Shown here: piece after piece, positions 6,755 to 9,140 of the stretch
Layout: every line of letters begins with the position of its first letter
Position numbering within the stretch: the first letter of the stretch is position 1
Source of the DNA: Parcubacteria group bacterium
GTDB taxonomy: Bacteria; Patescibacteriota; Minisyncoccia; SW-4-49-11
Direction of reading: 5' to 3'
NCBI GenBank assembly: GCA_003565105.1
Contig: PXDG01000017.1
Coordinates: 1-9,140, forward strand
DNA: 9,140 nucleotides
The notes under the pieces: model-generated
Told to the model about the DNA's origin: nothing
The model's database searches: none
The model's input: the letters and a program-made list of their open reading frames with translations, nothing else
Translations under genes and position numbers: made by a program

Positions 6755-7495
6755 TTATCGTTTAAAGAATGTAAACCAAGAACTACCCTGATCTTTTTTG
6801 AAAGTCAAGTAATATTTCTTTAGAACTCGAAGACTCTTCTCATCAAGCTCATATACCAGTGGTTTTCCTGTAGGAATTTCCAAATCGAGAACTTGTTCGT
6901 TGGTTAAATTCTCTAGGTTTTTAGCCAGAGCTCTGAGACTATTTCCGTGAGCAACAATGATTAGGCGTTTTCCTGACTGAATAGCAGGTTTCAGTTCTTG
7001 CTCCCAATACGGAAGTACTCTATCGAGAGTATCTTTCAAAGATTCTCCAATAGGTAACTCTTCTGAAAGAATCTCACGATAGCGTTCTTCTCGAGAAGGG
7101 TGGCGAGGATCAAATTCTGAGAGTAATGGAGGTCTTGTATCATAGGCTCTTCGCCAACTTTTCACCTCATCTGCCCCATAATCTTCAATTGCATCATTTT
7201 TATTCTTCCCTTGAAGCCCCCCATAATGACGCTCATTTAATCTCCAACTTTTACTCACTGGGAGCCAGGTCATTCCCGACTCTTCCATCGCTAATTGAAA
7301 AGTACGAATTGCTCTTTTGAGAACAGAAGTGTAGCCTTGATCAAAAACAAACCCATTCTCTTTTATAATGGCTCCAGCAGTCCGAGCTTCTTGTTCTCCT
7401 TGTGCAGACAAATCAACATCGGACCAACCAGTAAATCGATTGAGACTATTCCAAACACTATTTCCATGACGAATCAATACCAAGCGATAAGCCAT
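6755..7495 (-). CDS. gpmA: 2,3-bisphosphoglycerate-dependent phosphoglycerate mutase
   Basis: This 246-residue cytoplasmic glycolytic enzyme interconverts 3- and 2-phosphoglycerate through a phosphohistidine. It closely tracks E. coli GpmA: the RHG motif with H10, RFTGW (20-24), TSVLKRAI with R61, NERHYG with the acid/base E88, K99, WRR (114-116), and AHGNSLRAL with H183. PTGKPLVYEL and KKYYL close the conserved part, and a short basic/aromatic tail ends in FFKR. The gene begins 22 bp after the recA stop and ends 10 bp before a divergent paralogue. No Shine-Dalgarno sequence is apparent. Function is highly likely as stated. Confidence 0.95.
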   Translation of the reverse strand: MAYRLVLIRHGNSVWNSLNRFTGWSDVDLSAQGEQEARTAGAIIKENGFVFDQGYTSVLKRAIRTFQLAMEESGMTWLPVSKSWRLNERHYGGLQGKNKNDAIEDYGADEVKSWRRAYDTRPPLLSEFDPRHPSREERYREILSEELPIGESLKDTLDRVLPYWEQELKPAIQSGKRLIIVAHGNSLRALAKNLENLTNEQVLDLEIPTGKPLVYELDEKSLRVLKKYYLTFKKDQGSSWFTFFKR

Positions 7496-7517
7496 ATGTA
7501 TTATTTACCATTAATCT

Positions 7518-8597
7518 CTATTTCTCTTTTGATGAATCATCAGAGCTATCTTCTTCAATTACGTCAATTTCTGGTTCACTCACTGTAGAATCCATAATTT
7601 TCTTATACAGATACTCTCTTAACTCATTGTTGGCTTTCAATTCTTTTCTTGCAGCTTCTAGTCCTTGACCAATTGTTTTTCCATCAAGGTCTTGGATATA
7701 AGAACCTTTTTTCTTCAACAAACCAAGTTTAGTAGCAATATTAATCATATCGGCTTCCAAAGAGACCCCTTCATTATACATAATATCAAACTCTGCAGTC
7801 TTAAAAGGTGCCGCAACTTTATTCTTGACAATCTTTGCCTTGGTACGAGCTCCAATAACGTCGTCCCCCTTCTTAACTTGAGCAATACGCTTAATTTCAA
7901 TTCGGACAGAAGCAAAGAACTTCAATGCCTTTCCTCCTGGAGTTTCTACAGGAGATCCATATCCCATCATTCCAATCTTCATTCGAGTTTGGTTGGTAAA
8001 GATAATGGTTGTGTTGGCCTGAGCAGCAATACCAGTAAGTTTTCGCAAGGCTTGGGACATCAATCGAGCTTGAAGAGCTACGTGAGAGTCTCCCATCTCA
8101 CCTTCGATCTCAGCTCTTGGAACTAAAGCAGCTACGGAGTCAAGAACAATAATATCTACACTGTGTGTCTTAACCAAGGTCTCTACAATCGAAAGAGCTT
8201 CTTCAGCAGTATTCGGCTGAGAGATAAGTAAATCTCCAGTATTTACTTCTAATTTTTTAGCATACTCGGGATCAAGAGCGTGTTCAGTATCAATAAATGC
8301 TGCGACTCCTCCTTCTTTCTGAGCATTCGCAATCACTTGAAGACAAATAGTGGTTTTTCCACTCGATTCAGGACCATAAATCTCAACAATACGTCCTTGA
8401 GGGATACCTCCTACTCCAAGGGCCCAATCAAAAGAAATAGAACCTGTTGCATAGGCTTTTATGTCAACTTTTTTCACTTCTCCAAGTTTCATCATTGACT
8501 CATCACCAAATCGTCCCTTTACTTCTTCCAATACTGATTGAATCTTATCTTCTCGAGACATATTTTTCGATTCAGTAGTTTTCTTTGCTTTTGCCAT
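7518..8597 (-). CDS. recA: RecA recombinase
   Basis: This ATPase forms filaments on single-stranded DNA, catalyses homologous strand exchange and stimulates LexA-type self-cleavage. From the ATG at 8597 it is 359 residues, normal for RecA: Walker A GPESSGKTT (75-83), catalytic E105 in DTEHALD, Walker B IIVLDS (149-154), loop L1 EGEMGDSH (165-172), loop L2 about 203-221 with NQTRMKIG, and an acidic C-terminal tail with EEDSSDDSS. The frame remains open upstream to a TTG at 8654, but that codon lies inside the -35 element, and an ATG at 8618 would fall at the transcription start. MAKAKK at 8597 is therefore chosen. There is no intein. It heads an operon with two phosphoglycerate mutase genes. 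Confidence 0.97.
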   Translation of the reverse strand: MAKAKKTTESKNMSREDKIQSVLEEVKGRFGDESMMKLGEVKKVDIKAYATGSISFDWALGVGGIPQGRIVEIYGPESSGKTTICLQVIANAQKEGGVAAFIDTEHALDPEYAKKLEVNTGDLLISQPNTAEEALSIVETLVKTHSVDIIVLDSVAALVPRAEIEGEMGDSHVALQARLMSQALRKLTGIAAQANTTIIFTNQTRMKIGMMGYGSPVETPGGKALKFFASVRIEIKRIAQVKKGDDVIGARTKAKIVKNKVAAPFKTAEFDIMYNEGVSLEADMINIATKLGLLKKKGSYIQDLDGKTIGQGLEAARKELKANNELREYLYKKIMDSTVSEPEIDVIEEDSSDDSSKEK

Positions 8598-8625
8598 ATC
8601 TATTATATTAATTTGCATTGATTTA

Positions 8626-8654
8626 ATTGTACCATAGTATGACGAAGATATCAA
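8626..8654 (-). promoter_or_regulatory. recA promoter, extended -10 type
   Basis: On the minus strand TTGATA (8649-8654; 5 of 6) is followed after exactly 17 bp by TACAAT (8626-8631; 5 of 6). A TGG directly before the -10 gives an extended -10 element. The start would be near 8619, leaving a leader of about 20 nt before the ATG at 8597. No LexA-like operator was recognised by eye around it. Confidence 0.75.
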
Positions 8655-8863
8655 AAATAGGTATAGAATTAAAATTTTTTACTTGGTAATATTCTCACTC
8701 CTTCTTCTCTTTTCTCCTATATCCTTGCCATAACGTTTTTCATCCTAGGCAGACGTAAATGTTTACATACCCCTTAGGGACTCTTCTTGGATGTCACCAT
8801 AAAACTATTTATGTAATAAATTATTGACATTTTTAAAAACCTACTGTGGACATGTAACAGGTT
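8655..8863. other. Intergenic region with no recognisable gene
   Basis: About 200 bp between the recA promoter and the transposase remnant are AT-rich and pyrimidine-biased around 8695-8722. No coding frame with family resemblance was seen on either strand. An isolated TTGACA at 8824-8829 (plus) has no -10 at a normal distance. Confidence 0.5.
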
Positions 8864-8865
8864 TT
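8836..8865. other. Imperfect hairpin at the end of the transposase remnant
   Basis: AAAACC-TAC-TGT (8836-8847, TAC bulged) can pair with ACAGGTTTT (8857-8865) across a 9-nt loop that contains the palindrome ACATGT. On the minus strand the arm ends in a run of five T, so it could be a weak terminator of the transposase gene, whose stop codon (8864-8866) it overlaps. It could also mark the end of the former insertion sequence. Confidence 0.35.
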
Positions 8866-9140
8866 AAAGATCAGGATGAAAAAGAAGGAATAGAGCAATA
8901 TATAAGGCAAGATTGAGGGTAGAACGTTTACGAAAACGGAAGTATCGAAAGAGGTGAAAAGGCTTTAAATACGCAAAATGAGATTCAACTTGAACTCGAG
9001 TCTTTTTATGAGCATGAGAGAGGTCTATATTTCAAAGAAATAATAGACTTTAGATTCTTGAGTAGAATACCTCTTCTTTGTAATTCGAAGAAATACCTAC
9101 GTACAGAAGCTGAATGCTCGACATACCTCCAAGCACAGCC
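8864..9140 (-). pseudogene. C-terminal remnant of a probable DDE (IS5-like) transposase
   Basis: On the minus strand, the frame ending at TAA 8864-8866 reads LSHAHKKTRVQVESHFAYLK followed by PFHLFRYFRFRKRSTLNLA and LYIALFLLF. This has the shape of the last part of DDE transposases of the IS5/DDE_Tnp_4 kind: a basic stretch, R-x-x-V-E with the catalytic-type Glu, LK-x-F, an Arg-rich segment, then a hydrophobic helix. That frame is closed by a TGA at 9032-9034. The preceding part continues in another frame (9009-9140, 44 codons to the window edge, ending KSIISLKYRPLS), so one frameshift near 9020 splits the gene. The family is recognised only by pattern, and the rest lies outside the window. 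Confidence 0.5.

Noticed and set aside
8598..8654. An upstream extension of RecA to a TTG at 8654.
   Set aside because: The TTG is part of the -35 hexamer of a good promoter, so these codons would not be transcribed; MAKAKK at 8597 fits the family start.
8824..8852. A plus-strand promoter from the perfect TTGACA at 8824-8829.
   Set aside because: No acceptable -10 hexamer lies 16-18 bp downstream.
8923..9140. A plus-strand frame open for about 72 codons to the window edge.
   Set aside because: It has no suitable start codon, resembles no family, and lies opposite the minus-strand frames that look like a transposase C-terminus.

Overview
This window is AT-rich and compact, and every intact protein gene in it is bacterial housekeeping: RNase J, ribosomal protein bS16, an RppH-type Nudix hydrolase, prolyl-tRNA synthetase, phosphoglycerate mutase and RecA. 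The short ProRS without an insertion editing domain, the tight spacing, the near-absence of Shine-Dalgarno sequences and an extra RNase J-like gene would fit a reduced-genome bacterium, possibly of the Patescibacteria (CPR). That placement is an inference; no 16S or other marker is present. The standard code works: all long genes are open without in-frame TGA, and all seven visible intact stops are TAA or TAG.

Layout. Positions 1-3475 are read on the minus strand: rpsP, then a short spacer holding a tRNA-like minihelix, then two RNase J family genes. The first of these (1252-3024) is full length but has lost most metal ligands. The second (1-1241, cut by the window edge) has all of them that are visible. 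A decayed Nudix gene (about 3582-3959, minus) follows, then about 230 bp with no gene. The plus-strand unit 4281-5987 encodes an RppH-like hydrolase and ProRS. It ends in a strong hairpin terminator that overlaps the proS stop codon and faces the convergent minus-strand unit recA-gpmA-gpm paralog (6067-8597). Upstream of recA are a well-formed promoter, about 200 bp with no recognisable gene, and the frameshifted C-terminal end of a probable DDE transposase running off the right edge.

Themes. Two independent tandem pairs, RNase J and phosphoglycerate mutase, each combine a catalytically intact copy with a full-length, uninterrupted copy whose catalytic residues are substituted. Both pairs are separated by exactly 10 bp. 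These look like maintained pseudoenzymes, not decaying genes; the Nudix and transposase remnants show what real decay looks like here. RppH (5' pyrophosphate removal) and RNase J (5'-exonuclease) are successive steps of 5'-end-dependent mRNA decay, so the window carries much of that pathway although the genes are in separate transcription units. No CRISPR array, complete tRNA or rRNA, or defence system was seen.
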